From Hymenopellis radicata (Eukaryota; Basidiomycota; Agaricomycetes; Agaricales; Physalacriaceae): DNA of 64,000 nt. The position numbers and the translations under genes were made by a program. The notes beneath the pieces were generated by a model. That model had not been told where the DNA came from. It saw only the letters and a list, made by a program, of their open reading frames with translations, and searched no databases. This document shows positions 46,300 through 58,760 of the stretch, one piece after another. Each line of letters starts with the position of its first letter. Position 1 is the first letter of the stretch. The stretch covers positions 53,030 through 117,029 of the forward strand of contig JADNRX010000162.1 in assembly GCA_015501595.1 (NCBI GenBank), read 5' to 3'.

Positions 46300-47922
46300 A
46301 TGTCTTCGCCTGAGACTATGACTGTGCATCCCCGGGTCAAATACGAAGTCCTGCCAAAAAGGCTGTATCCGCCCTGGGCCTGGGTGTTCAACCCGGATCC
46401 TCCTTCACCCTTCGATGATCCTGACATCTCTGACGAGGAAAAGCAGAACCTCGAGTGGGGGCTGTACCATGATTTTGTCGGCTGGAAATATGACGAGAAT
46501 ATGTCGCCTACGTCCCTCCAGGTTCCCGTGGGGATTTATTTGTATGACCGGGGGTTGTCAGGACGAAACCAGGCTCCTACACGCGTACATTTATGTCCAA
46601 TACGGCCCTCTGCACGGATGCCCTCGAAGCTCTTACCAGTGTCGAAGGCCTGAACTCCGATCCGTTATTTCTCTGGGTGGTCCGCTGGGTGAGGGCGGTA
46701 TCTCCCGATTATCAGGCATGTTATGACTTTCTTCATTACTGGCGCCTTACACTTCTTCATCCCCAGCACGCAGTATCGCCTGTATACCTCCTCTTGGAAC
46801 ACGTCCTAGGAGTCCTCCTCACACGCTATAAGGACTTGTTCGTATTTGCGATGATGCTGAAGGTATGCACTTGGAGGGGGACAGCAGAGTGCGTACCAGA
46901 TTAATGTCCATGTCCAGCTGTCTATAGCCCTCGCTAGATCGCATTGTACATTTTCGTTCCCCGATGCCGACATGGCTCGAGCACCATACGAGTATGAGCG
47001 TTGCGTCGAACGACATGTCGTCAGCGACGTGCTTTCAGGCCTTATTCCACTTTTGCTACCGCGTTTTCGACAGTCAAATGATCGTATACGAAGTTTGGCC
47101 TCACTTTCAGGATGCTCTCAGGATCCGCAGCCTTCATCGACACTGCCCGACTTCTCAGATATACTGTTATGTCTCGATATTGCGGAAAGCGTCTCAAAAA
47201 TGGTGCCCGGATTTGGATCCCTCGCCGAGGGGGCATGCGGCATTATACGAAAGATTATTGCAGCGGTTGAGGTTCGAATGGCCACTGATATTTGGTTCAC
47301 CTGTTCTTACGCCTTGCCAGAACGCCCGTGTAGTACGCAGTGACGTCCTTTCTCTTGCAAATCGGACTGCAACTCTCACCATTGCCATACTGAACGAGGT
47401 GGCATCGTTGCCTGGAGGGCTGCAGGTCGACACTAATTTAATGGACTTCTGGGTGTAGGTGTATTCTTCATCCGCGCGCTACGGCTGAACCTCATTGGCT
47501 TCTAGGACACTGCGAGAGGTCGAGCGAACAGCTACCACCCTTGCGAAGTATAGCGCATTCAAGTACTTCATACTCCACACCCGCATCAAGGGCACCATCC
47601 AGGAGCTTACCACGAAACTTGAGACTGCGCGAATCATATTCAGCGTGAGTCGCTTACTTTTACTCACAGTCCCTCCCTTCAACTAACAGAATGTAGATAA
47701 GAAATCAAATTTCAACATCCATCTCCTTATGCATTTGCATACTCTCCAGATACGCTTGATGTTTCGCGTAGACGAAATTCATCAACGCCAGTTGGAGAAT
47801 CAGCGAGTGTTTAACCAGAAACTGGATCTTATTATTCAAGTGAGTTGGTCTTTTTCATTCAGACTGCCAAGACTGATCATTTGATGTGATAGATGCAGCG
47901 GCATGCGATCTCGGCAGTATGA
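46300..47922 (+). CDS. Protein with C-terminal STAND/NLR N-domain-like helices, one frame break
   Basis: Tentative six-exon model: 46300-46862, 46918-47271, 47321-47454, 47506-47644, 47690-47839 and 47893-47922, about 456 residues. All splice sites are GT-AG and phases fit. The first exon (MSSPETMTVHPRVKYEVLP...PWAWVFNPDPPSPFDD) needs one extra G in the G5 run at 46550-46554 to reach LCTDALEALTSVEG. From about 47150 the helices match the domain that precedes NACHT/NB-ARC ATPases in agaricomycetes: LPDFSDILLCLDIAESVSKMV, EGACGIIRKIIAAVE, TLREVERTATTLAKYS, then a heptad-rich tail QRQLENQRVFNQKLDLIIQ. The protein stops there without a P-loop. It may be two genes; the upstream half is not recognised. 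Confidence 0.5.
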
Positions 47923-49204
47923 AGGCGTCGCGCCGCATAGTGACTGAGGAATGAGTCCCCGTCTTCATAAGCGAATCATGTGCATTTTATATCATGCTAG
48001 TACAAAGCTCGCACTACAACGCGTAAATTATTGCCACCGATAGTGCTTTATGTCATCCGCAGTTGTTTGTCCCATAAATACATGACCGTTGACTGAGATC
48101 TCGCCAGCATGTTGAGGGAAAAATTTAACAAGAAGCATTCTTCCGAAGACCACAACACTCGGATCGTCTTCGTAGTCTACTGGTGGATGTTGAACATCGA
48201 AGTCAGAGAAACCTGCGGTTACTCTCTGCTTTGAATCGGCGTCCATGTTCTCCTCATATACGTCCCAACAAAGTCTAATGGATTGCGTGCTTTTCCTCCA
48301 GAAGAGGTGAAAGTCTATGCCCTCCGATTGTCTTCCCTCATACTAGAGCAGGTACCCAGGCTACGACGGTCGGTAATCTAAGGCAGTGATCACGGTCTCA
48401 ACCTTTGTGCAGGGCTCGCGGAAGGATCAGTGGCCCAAGGCGGGGACTGAGGTGTCGAAGGGGAAGAGGGCCGAGAGAAAGAGGGGGAAATTGGGCGGAA
48501 AGAGAGAGATGGATTAGGAGGTGATCCCAAATGTTCGGGGATACAGGGCGAAGAGAGCAGACCAGAGAAGGACGGAGCAAGACATTACGGCAGTGTTTGA
48601 AACTGCGACTCGTCGAATGTTGAACGTTGAGGAAGCGCTCGTGGGTCGCTGTTTATAACCTGGCCCGTCGCTGACTCATAACCTTCTAGACGTTACTTGT
48701 CCTTAAGTTGAACGCCATCATTGATCATGTTTAACACGAGTATCCCGCTGATCCTCTCTTTCATTGTGTTCTCTGATTTCATGATAACGACTCCATTTTG
48801 TCGCAAACGTGACTCCGTAGACTGAGTGACTTGCTCGTGGTACCTACTGCAATCCAGAAGCGCGTCGAGTCTTGAGCTGATAGGTAAGTACACAGCCTCC
48901 GAGTCCTTGTTCCCCTCCACACCACGCCGTCAGGTGCATTTACCCTTATGCCGTTCCACCTCCACAATCAATGATCAATGTCCACCCACAACTGCGTAAC
49001 GGGCGGAATTCCGAATCTTTGGGTCGGCTGAAGCCCCAAGACTTAGCCAGAGGCGAAATAAAGGCGGAGAAGGCAGTACGAAGTAGCCGTGAAGAGCGGA
49101 GAAGATCCGGACCGGGGAGCGGTGGTAAACTGGATGACGTAAGGCATTGTTGACGGTTGCTATGGCTAAGGCTTCGCCATCGTGCTCAGACTCGAAAATA
49201 GGCT
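47923..49204. other. Intergenic stretch upstream of kinase copy B
   Basis: A 72-residue frame at 48028-48246 (-) has no motif. The promoter of the kinase should lie near 49100-49204. Confidence 0.35.
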
Positions 49205-51784
49205 ATGAGCTCCACTGACAATGTCGACTCGCCCCCGTCCGGACAGCAGCAGCTACTCCAGACTCCTCGCTCTGGTATATCATCGAATACTCATCCCACG
49301 TTTCCTACTACACCTCAGGCTCTTAGCTCTGTCCACAATGCCTCTGACACCGTCGAAGACACAAGCAGCAATGCTCTGTACCGGAGCAAAGACCACGACA
49401 AAAACCTCAAGCAGAATTTGCAGAACAACCGTGTTTTCATGCACGCGGAGAAGTTCATGGAACTGGTGTTTCGAACGCCTGCTAACTGGGAGGAAGACCC
49501 ATCGTGCCGTAACGTCTTGACGTTTATCTCTGCCCACGACGCTTTCAAGAAGGCTTTAACAGGCTTTCTCCAGGTCGTTAACGGTCCCGGCACCAAGTAT
49601 CCCTTCATTGTATCCCTCTACGCCGTTGTCTTGAAGCTCCTTGATGAACGTGATCCTCTCCCGGACGGCCACGATCGACAGACATTGAAACTGGCCTTTG
49701 CCGTGAACGATCCCAACGAACTCATCGATGGTGTGATTAATCACCTGTCTCCCGATATCAAATCACTGTTTGACTCCTTCAGTGTTCATGACAAGGAGCT
49801 GAGCTTTTCTAATCTCGTCCATGTCGTCGAGGTGAAGGACACCAACATGGCCTTGTGCCGTGGCGACAATGATTTTCGGATTCTACACGAAGGTAGAGTT
49901 CAATTCATCAACACTTGCGAATCTTTTAGTCTAACTCGTCTTTTTCAGGCAAAGACCCGCTCCAGAAGTCGCGCGGCCGCGAAGCCAAACAGGCAAGCAC
50001 GCTGAATTCCGGTCAAGCGAGGTCTGCTGCTTCCAGCGGTACGAAGGAAAGAAAAGCCGCATCTGCGTCTAGGAAGCGAACTCACCCGGAGGACGATGCA
50101 GAAGGGAGCAATTCCGGTCAAAAGATCCCCCGCCAGTCGAACGAGGCCTTCAGCGCCAGTCGCAAGGCGCAGAACAGCGAGGATCCGAAGACTCAAGTGG
50201 ATCCTCAGACGCAATGCGCGCGATATGCTATGGAACATCTCTCCAACGTCGTCCTGCGTTCCCACAGCATCCTCACCTTGTTCGACAAAGACCGATTCCA
50301 GTTCGAGTACTTTGACCGGAGTGTAATCGCTGTTTCCTCCGCCGTCAACCTCTCCACCGAGGAGGGACAGACTCTCTTCATCTTGATGGTGTATGGTCTC
50401 CGCGACCTTAGTCCCGAGGATCTTGGCCTTCGCAACGTTGTCTCAGATTCGTTGAAAATCTGCACAGACTATGAATCTGCCTCGAAATACTTGGTCGAGG
50501 ATGGTTCCAGGGATTGGCGCAGATTGTTTTACAATCGGAAAATGGAGATCGAGAACGAGGAGTACACTCTCAAGGAGATCATCTTCCGCCAGCCAGGTTT
50601 GATTGGTCGCACCACATGCGTCGTTGTTGCCAACCGTGGATCCGACAACAAGCGTTTTGCTGTTAAAATCAGCTGTCCGACCACCTCCCGTGTCTCAGAA
50701 ATGCAGCTTATCCGAGATGCGAGAAACTGTGCCCAATCGGACGAGAAACATGCCTGGGTCTTAAACCACCTGCCGAACATGATTGCTTCCACAGACGTCG
50801 AGATTGACGAGGAGTCTGTTCAAGGCCGCATGCGCGACTTCCTCAATAGCGCAGAATACGCGGGTGGGAAGAAATATAACTACGAGAACCGCTGTCTTCG
50901 CATCTGCGTGTCCGAATCGCTGGTCCCAATAACTCGTTTGACCAGCCAACGGGAGGTTGCTCAGGTTTTTCTAGATGTCCTACAAAGTGAGTTCTACAAG
51001 CTCATTCATCACCCATTCTAACGACTCCATAGCTCATAACTGGCTGTACACCGTCCCCAGAATCCTCCACCGCGATTTAAGCATGTCCAATATCATGTTC
51101 CGCGAGGACGCGGCAGGAAATGTGTACGGTGTTCCGAACGACCTTGATCTCGCCTCGCTGCTTTCTGTAATGGAATCCGGAAGTGGCGGTACGTCGCTGC
51201 GACGCACCGGAACGCCGCCCTTTATGGCCTTTGACCTCCAAAATCCACTTCATTCCCAAGTCCTTCATCTCTACCGGCATGATCTGGAATCCCTCTTTTA
51301 CGTGCTTCTCATGCTCGTCTGCCGCCATGACATTATATACCCCGAAGATTCCATGATTCCTGACCAGAAGCTACGAGACAATCCACCTTTCGAGGAATGG
51401 TTTGACTGGAACAAGTCTTGGGTGCAGCTTCAGGAGACGAAGATTAAATTCTTCCACGAAACCGAGATCGACTACATCAAGTCGCGCATTGCACCCGGCT
51501 TCAAAGATTTCGAGAAGTGGGTCGTCTCCATTTGGACTGAACTTGGAGCAGGTTTCAGAAAGAGGCAGGAGGCGAAGGCTCAGCTCCCTGTTTTCACCCT
51601 CAACAAAAAGCTAAACGCAGCTATAAAGGCTGGCCACATCAAGCCTGAACCGATCGTGCAAGAGAGGTTGACGGTCGACGATGAGACACTCGGAGGACAC
51701 GTCACTTATTGGTCCTTTTTGAAGTACATGATCGACCTCGATGGCCAAGATCTGGAGTACCGATGCCCTCAACTCGGCATATAG
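49205..51784 (+). CDS. FunK1-type fungal protein kinase, copy B
   Basis: 825 residues from exons 49205-49892, 49949-50986 and 51033-51784; the three sum to an exact codon number. Exon 2 has the same length (1038 bases) as in copy A and the introns sit at identical places (after the ILH-E/K-G and LDxLQ sites). It keeps FMHAEKFMELVFRTP, the charged linker with SRKRTHPEDDAEGSNSGQK, ILHRDLSMSNIMF, NDLDLASLL and RTGTPPFMAFDL. It starts MSSTDNVDSPPSGQQQ, slightly shorter than copy A. The reading frame is intact. Homology to copy A runs on for about 100 bp past the stop codon. Probably an active or pseudo-kinase of unknown substrate. Confidence 0.9.
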
Positions 51785-52790
51785 TTTAGTATAATGGTTA
51801 GGGATTTGAATAACATGACCGTGATTGTAGCCTTGTGTGCGATGTAAGCTTAAGCGGCTCAGAGCGGGAATCGCACCCATAAAGATCATTTCAAGTGCGC
51901 CATACAGACACCCCGCCATAGTTTTTGAGTCACAGTAAACCCACCGAGACCTGATCAGAATGTACGCGGACCACAGATGAGCGGAACCACAGCTTCCTGT
52001 AGACCGCCTTAGTAAGAAATCAAACAAAGAGGATGAGGCGACACGCGAGTATCACCGTCGACACCACCGACACTGTAAACGACAGCGATACTCCACCGTT
52101 TCAGTGTTGTACACACTATCTTCCACGAGGATCCGGTTGGATTAGGGCACAGAATTGCTCCACAGTGATACTCTACGACGGGCACACAAACAGTCGCAAC
52201 TCAGCGTCAGTAACGTCAAGGTTTGCTGCGACTCGAACCTTCGCAAGCACACCACCAGAGTTTAGTCGGGTCTATATAGCACTAGGTTCGACCGGAGTCG
52301 TTATCCGAAGCAAAGACGCGCAGCGCATCCATCGCATACACAAAAAGTGGTTCACTGACAGAGTATTCGAGTAGGAGGTCCTACGAGGCAGGCATCGAAA
52401 ACGGCCGCACCATAGAGCGATGAAACTGCGAGCGACACTGTCAGCAGCAGCGTGATAAACGCAGATGGCCATTGGGATGGTCCTGCTCGAATCACCCGTA
52501 TATAGATGCGGAAGAACAGTCTGTGAGCGCCTCTTGCCTCACGGCCGCCCACGCGGCGTCCTGCGCTGCACGAAGCATCGATGATGTACAACGTCAGTAG
52601 AGGATATTCGATTGCTATTGGGGCAGAGTGATGTGGAATGAAAGCGAGTCGGGTCGTCAGGAATTGTGAATGTTGGACGATGGAAGTGTCCGGCGCCAGC
52701 AGTTTATCCAGCGGTTCCTAAACATGGCGCAGGACGAAATAGGACACACGCGAATGAACAAGCGCAGGAATTTTCATGTGCAAGAGCTCG

Positions 52791-52894
52791 TGATCGTAAA
52801 ATGAGCCAAGATGCGGATGTACGGGTCGCGGTGGTCCCAGAAAAAGGCCATGATGGCCTCCACACATAACGTCAAGGAAGCTGATACTAATACC
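52791..52894 (-). repeat. Dispersed repeat copy B
   Basis: Reverse complement aligns with 35055-35150; shared runs include GGTATTAGTATCAG, TTCCTTGACGTTATGTG and ATCCGCATCTTG. It sits antisense to and about 1 kb beyond kinase copy B. Confidence 0.75.
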
Positions 52895-53027
52895 AGAAAG
52901 CACTAAGTACGAGTACGATAAGTTATATGGACATTAATTATACACCTAGTGCACTATACTAGCATGGATCTCCCATGTATTTATTTGTTAGTGTTAAGTA
53001 AGTGTGGCGAGGCGGTTGTGTTCGCGG

Positions 53028-53070
53028 ACTTCCGGACCGACTATCCGCATCTTGGTCTTTTACGATCACG
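53028..53070 (+). repeat. Dispersed repeat, short copy C
   Basis: TATCCGCATCTTGGTCTTTT and ACGATCACGA match the ends of the two longer copies. It faces opposite to copy B, about 130 bp away. Confidence 0.6.
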
Positions 53071-53481
53071 ATATACAGCAGCTCTTGGGCTCCGCTCGCC
53101 ACTTTCGTCTCTCCTATTCCAGGGAGCATCACGTTTCCGGTGGCTGCGAGATACCCGCAGCATTGATAGGTGACCGCCGAGGCTCTCCCCGTCTTGCATA
53201 CACAATTCCTGAGGACCCGACATTGTGTTCATTCCGATAACAGTCTGCACCACTGGCAATGTTGTCTACCCTCCCTCATTGTAGAGGCCTTGCGCGGCGG
53301 CCAGACATGACCCGGTCCGGGATGGTCAGGTGGGGCCTACCATGAGGACGCCCCACGGCTCATATCAGCATACGACCATCTAGAAGATGCGGATGTCGAT
53401 AGACGCGTCCGCAGACTGTTCTTCCAGGAAGTCTGTCTATATATTTTGGCAGTCGAAGCAGGACTCCTCCCACTCCCCATC

Positions 53482-55647
53482 ATGCTGCTCCCGACAGTGT
53501 TGCTCGCCGCAGGATCGCTCTGTCGTGCAGCCGGTTTCGATGCCTTTCCAGGCGTCACGGGTCGCAGCAATTCCTCGTATTTGGATACGATGTCGGTGGA
53601 GCAGAAGGAATTGTTCGTGTATGCGATGGATGGGTTAGACGCGAACTTTGCGCCTCCTTTTATTGTGAGTTGTGGCTTTCTACTTGTGACGCGTAAACGT
53701 TCATTGTGTCATTAGTTTGGTTCACCAAGATACTCGGCATGGCATGCAGTTGGACTGTTGGCACGGAATGAAGGCGGCGATGTGACCATCGCCAATCAGA
53801 TCATTCGGGATGTGTAGGTCGACTGTTCCATATCACCATGAAATGTCTCTTGATAACGTTCTTTATTTTAGCGTTTCCGTTCAGGTACCTGTGTCTGTGT
53901 TGTTTAACGAATTTTAGAATGCTGATCGAATCTAGTATAACGACCCAACTAAACTCTGGTTTGGGACCTATCGTTCAAATCCAAGCGCACCAGATCCGGG
54001 AGACGTGTATCCCCGAAGGTAGGAGTCACTTCATTCGCGAGACAGGTTGTGTTGACTATCCTGTAGCTTTACACCTCGTACGATTCGAACATGGGTTTAT
54101 TTGTGTGCACGTCCTGGATCATCGCCGTGGAGGAATTCTCCGACTTAATCCAACCGGAAGTGCTGAGCCTGATGAAAGACAGCATGTACAACGCTACAGT
54201 GGGTGATGGATATCGTGTCGGTGGTGTCAACGGTGATAATTGTACGTCTGCTAGTCGTCCAGTTTACTTTCCGACTAACGCGGTCTACAGTGTATCCAAT
54301 TTACAGCAATCCATGGTACGCTACACCGCTACTTTCAATGCCGCGTCAGTAATCTGGCCTAGGTATATGCGCGTCATGGCGGCGACATACGTAGGCAACA
54401 TGATGCGCGATTCCAACATGACCCATTGGGGAGAAGTATGGGCGCAGGAAGCTGTCACCGCCTTTCGACGAATACAACACCCTCAGCGAAGTCTGTATCC
54501 TCCAAGTTTCCGCATAGACGTTTTCTAACTGATTCTTGCAGTTCAACTCGGGTACTTACAGCGGTGTCACTCTCTATGCACTCTCATTATGGGGTTACAT
54601 GCCTGACAACTCTACTATCACATCACGGGCGTCAGATATCATAACGAAGACGTGGGATACGCTTGCCGCGCTCTATAATCCGACACTTCATACGCTAGGT
54701 GGACCTTGGGATCGCGCATATGGATATGACATGGTATGTCTGTTCATTCAGGTAGTTCTATCCTAACTCTCAACTTAGCGAGCATACTTCGGCATACTCG
54801 GCGCACAAATCGCCGGCCTGCTAGGCGGTATCAACGACGGTACAGCGCCCATACCATACCCTCTCATCGGAAGTGAGCATTATGCGGACGCAGCAGCCGT
54901 TGCACTGTGAGTCTTCTCCTCTCCACTATCCTCCATCCATATCCAACCTCCCACAGAACACCGCTGACAGCAAAATTCAACGATCCATACGTCTCCCCTG
55001 CCGCCCTAGCCCGTCTGCAAGCCCTCTCAGAGCCACACGCGTACTTCGCCCAGGCCGTCTCACCGCCGTTCGATGACCCAGCGTATCCGAGAAATTATAC
55101 GTCGTATAATGCAGAAGGGTTGAGTGTGGGAGGAATGGAGATTGACGCCAAGGTTGTCGGGGGCCCGGCGGCGAATGTTAATCAGTTTGTTCCTGCAGCG
55201 CTTATTTGGAGTACAGAGGCGGGTGGGGTTGCTTGGATGCTCGTGGGTCCTCATCCTTTTATTCTCTGTCTTCGTTAAACTGAGGCTTGGTAGCACTACC
55301 CCACATCGAGTTCGATATCCGCCATCGCCACGTCTACGAATCTCACCATCACCTATCCACCATCCCGGGCATTCCCAGACGACGCGACGTCCTCGAACGT
55401 TATGACGTTCCTCTTCTCTGGGATCACTGGAGTCTCTTTACCCAGCGATTTTCTAGCAAACGGGATTAGTACGGATTTGTCGGGGATCAGGCTGTCCGTG
55501 TCCGGCAATGCAGCGAGTGGGAATAGGACGTTCTTTTATGGATCGGGGACTATTAATGATGTGAGCTATTACAATTTGACGTACGTGATTCCGGAGCTGG
55601 GGGTGGGGGAGGAGGCGCGGATCGTGTTTGGGTTTGAGAAGGTTTGA
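53482..55647 (+). CDS. Secreted protein of unknown function, multi-exon
   Basis: Begins MLLPTVLLAAGSLCRAAG, a signal peptide. Reconstructed exons give FGSPRYSAWHAVGLLAR, then NDPTKLWFGTYRSNPSAPD, YTSYDSNMGLFVCTSWIIA, the middle block NPWYMRVMAATYVGNMM, GVTLYALSLWGYMP, GGPWDRAYGYDM-RAYFGILG, AYFAQAVSPPFDDPAYPRN, and a beta-rich C-terminus ending EEARIVFGFEKV. Introns of 45-60 bp are canonical and all joins I checked are in frame. The helical W/Y-rich middle suggests an alpha/alpha-barrel like some glycosidases or lyases. I cannot name the family; similar unnamed secreted proteins exist in basidiomycetes and ascomycetes. Confidence 0.72.
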
Positions 55648-56530
55648 GGGAAAGGACTCGACATCATACATACGTAGCATTTCTAGTCGCTGTGATTGAC
55701 GTATTAGTAAATGCTAGTAAATGTTTATGGATCGTCCGACCTTGGAACAAAGTGTGTAGGCAGTGAAATCGAAGAGCCGCATGATGGCTGCTTGGACAGA
55801 GCACTCCGTAGAAGTGAGAACTCGCGCCTCAAGCCGAACCGTTTGTTTCGCTTCGCGGCTTCAGCGAGGGAAAGATGCATACCAATGAGACTTGCTATGC
55901 ATTCAATTCTGGCAGGCTCAGTTCTATTCAAAGATCGAGGCTTGGGTATCTCTTCATATGACACACTGGCAGGAAATTCTATGTGTAGCATGGACAGGAG
56001 CAGAATGCGTTAATCCCTGATGGCTTTGAGAGAGATGTGGACGACACTGCAGATTCGTCCTGGAAGTCACAGTTCTCGATGTGGACTATCCTTCGAAGTC
56101 TGAGCCCACAGGGAACCCTAAGTCGAAAGGGTAGAAACACTTCTCAGTATTTGATGTCGAAGGCACAGTCTTTAATTAAGAAAGCGTTTCAACGCACACT
56201 TGTCGACGAGGAGACTTTTGTTGGACGTCTGATGCTGAGGCCACGCCAAGGCCAACGGCCAGTTACACCCGCCCTGGATACACAAACGTCCCCATGCCTC
56301 AGGCCTGCCGTAGAAGAATCGAAATCCGTATCCCGCCGACGGCGGAGGTCATCAATCACACTCCAGAAGGAAGCTGAAGGAAGAAGGGAAGAAGTAATTC
56401 ACATGTTTATATAGTACAGGTGTGATACAGGCTCGGCGTCCGAGTCGTACAATTACCGCGTCGTACAATTTATTGAATACAATTAATACCTCGGGGGCGG
56501 CGGAAGAAATACACTATTACCAGCCAGAAG
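55648..56530. other. Intergenic stretch between convergent genes
   Basis: Between the secreted protein and UbiA gene ends. A 125-residue frame at 56037-56414 (+) is basic and low in motif content; not accepted as a gene. Confidence 0.35.
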
Positions 56531-57767
56531 TTAGAACAGCGAGGGAATGCGAATCCCAGCGTCGGAAAGGCGCCTGAAAGCCGGGAGGGCGTGGGCGGTT
56601 AGAAGCCAGATCTACCAACGACATGTGAGTGACGGATGCAGACGAGGAGGAAGGAGATGGAGACGGCCACGTACGCTATACCACCAATACGAATCGCGAT
56701 CCGCCTCCTCGGATTGGTAATAGCAGTACCTCCAGCTGGAAAAGATGCCCAGAACAGCGAGCACGATGGATACAGGGAAGGGCGGCTCCCAGTAAGCTAC
56801 CAAAACGACAGTCCACGCGCACACCAGGGCAGTGAGGGAGCCGCGACCGATCCACTGAGGTTCGATGTGGGCGAGGGTGAAGCGGCCAATCGCAGCATCA
56901 CCCGAGCGGTCGCGGAAGTCTTGGGCGTGGCCCTAGATACGGAGATCAGTATAGGCTTGGATGGAGTTAGGAGGACTTACGGTCGTGGTGTGGATTGTGG
57001 CGCTGAATAAGACGGCCATGATAGACGTAGATGAGAGCGGGTTGTGATGATCTGAAGACGTCGCCGTGTTATAAGAATATGCGATGAGAATAAAGCCGTG
57101 AACCCACCGAACACTCTCGTAGTCCCCGAGATGTACGTGCTGTAACCGATCGCACCCAAAAAGGACTTCATGAACCAGTTCTTCGAAAGTCCACCTTCGT
57201 TGTAAACCATGATGGCGATAAAGTACGGAATGGTGAAGTGTACTGTGCGATGGTAGCTGCTATAGAGGAGCGTAAGCGCTAGAACAGCGTAGTACAGCTT
57301 CTGCGCGTCGTCCAGCGAGATGCGTCCAGACACAATCGGCCTCGTCGGTTTCGACAGACGATCTTCGTCGTATCCGGTGATCTGCGAGAATGATGAGAAC
57401 CACAAGAATACACTCACTCCACGTAGACATACCTGGTTCTGTACCTGATGCGATGGTAAGTAAAGGATATGGATGGGAAAGTAGAAAGCGTCCTACCTCG
57501 AAGGAGAGGATATGAAGTTGGAACCAGAATACTCCTTGGATGAACGACGCCAGGTCGGTCGGGGCTCCCAAGACGAGACACATGCCCATCTGAACAAGAA
57601 ATAGGTTGTCGATGAAAGGAAACCAAAGAAGGACTACTCACGCTCGGGGTGATAACCGGTACTAAATCCGATTTCGAGAAGAGCAAAACCGTATGTATCC
57701 CGTACAGAACACGCGATAATGCGTCATGGGCGTAGGTCGTGAGTGTCGTAGCCGGAGAGGACTTCAT
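56531..57767 (-). CDS. UbiA-family prenyltransferase
   Basis: Integral membrane transferase that moves a polyprenyl group to an aromatic or other acceptor; some fungal members are terpene cyclases. It starts MKSSPATTLTTYAHDALSR at 57767. The first Asp-rich motif is NQITGYDEDRLSKPTRPI and the second QDFRDRSGDAAIGR, both needed for Mg-diphosphate binding. Several hydrophobic helices occur, for example LYYAVLALTLLYSSYH and TALVCAWTVVLVAYW. Introns are canonical: FG-D at gtgggt...cttcag, TTT-G at gtaagt...tctag, and WYS-I at gtacgt...ggtag. The C-terminus is IWLLTAHALPAFRRLSDAG with TAA at 56531. Intact. It lies tandem with the FAD monooxygenase, the usual partner in meroterpenoid pathways. Confidence 0.88.
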
Positions 57768-58760
57768 GGCGGGGGTGAAAGCTGAGGGGAGGGATGGGCC
57801 GAAGACATTTATCTCATGAAGGAATGCCTTTTTGAAGAAGAAGATAACATCATCGCATGTCAAGCGTTAATACTCAGCCAGTTACGGTGGACATGCAGGG
57901 TAGATCGAAATCCCGAGGCTGTTTCGAAGCTATCCAACTTCCAAGGTCCCACGACTTCTTACGAATGGCCATCTTCTGATGGTCCTGCGCGCAGCAGGCG
58001 TGCTAGCTCATGCGTCCCTATAGTCATAGCACCGGGAGTGCCAGTGCTGCCCAGTCCAGGTCCTATGCCGCAAGTTCAGGGCTCTGCGCTTAGTAAAAAT
58101 GGGCGCGTAATCACCGAGCATTTGAACGAAGGAGACGACCAGTTGTAGAACCGTATACAGAGGATGAGTGAGTTGAGTCTTCACGTCATGATTGGCGCCG
58201 TAGTATAGTGATTTAGAGTCATATATCAGCACGGGTATGTCGTGGGGAGGTGCGCAGCGGTGATTGCGCGATTCGTGGCCTTGTGCTAGAACTGGACTGG
58301 TAGGAATACCAACGTGGATGTATGTTTGTTGATGGTAAAAGGAGAAAACTTCGTAATCGAAGGGTCTGCGAAGGGTTTACTTCCGTCCGGCGTCAACCCT
58401 GTCGGTTCCATTAAGAGCGGACCGTAGCTCCGGAGACTCTCGACGTCGGAAATTGAGAAGCAATTACGAATGTGCACAACAGTTAAATAGCGTCGGAGGC
58501 CGTAGAGAATTGCTCGTTTTCATCCTCGCCATAAGACGGAATCGCTCATGTTTCGCAACTTCAAGCCTCACACTGAGCGACTCTCCCTGAAGCACCTCGC
58601 GACAACGATTGCTGTTTGGAGAAAGCCTTCGCATGGTACATATAGACATCAAAGTTACATAAATACTCGTTCCGACAGAGACCCCGAGGTACACAGGAAC
58701 AAAAAATACAATCAGATGGTTCATCCTGGCGCATCGCGCATCCTGCCGCGGCGTCTTAAC
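57768..58760. other. Spacer between the UbiA and FAD monooxygenase genes
   Basis: The UbiA promoter should lie next to 57767. No additional gene was recognised. Confidence 0.4.

Larger units (their letters stand above)
51785..53481. other. 3' flank of kinase copy B with repeat fragments
   Basis: The first 100 bp past the stop resemble the flank of copy A. Further on are two copies of the dispersed repeat in opposite orientation (listed separately). No gene is supported. Confidence 0.45.

Noticed and set aside
48028..48246. 72-residue minus-strand frame
   Set aside because: Short, no motif, no splice-consistent extension.
56037..56414. 125-residue basic frame
   Set aside because: Arg/Ser-rich with no domain; in a spacer between convergent genes.
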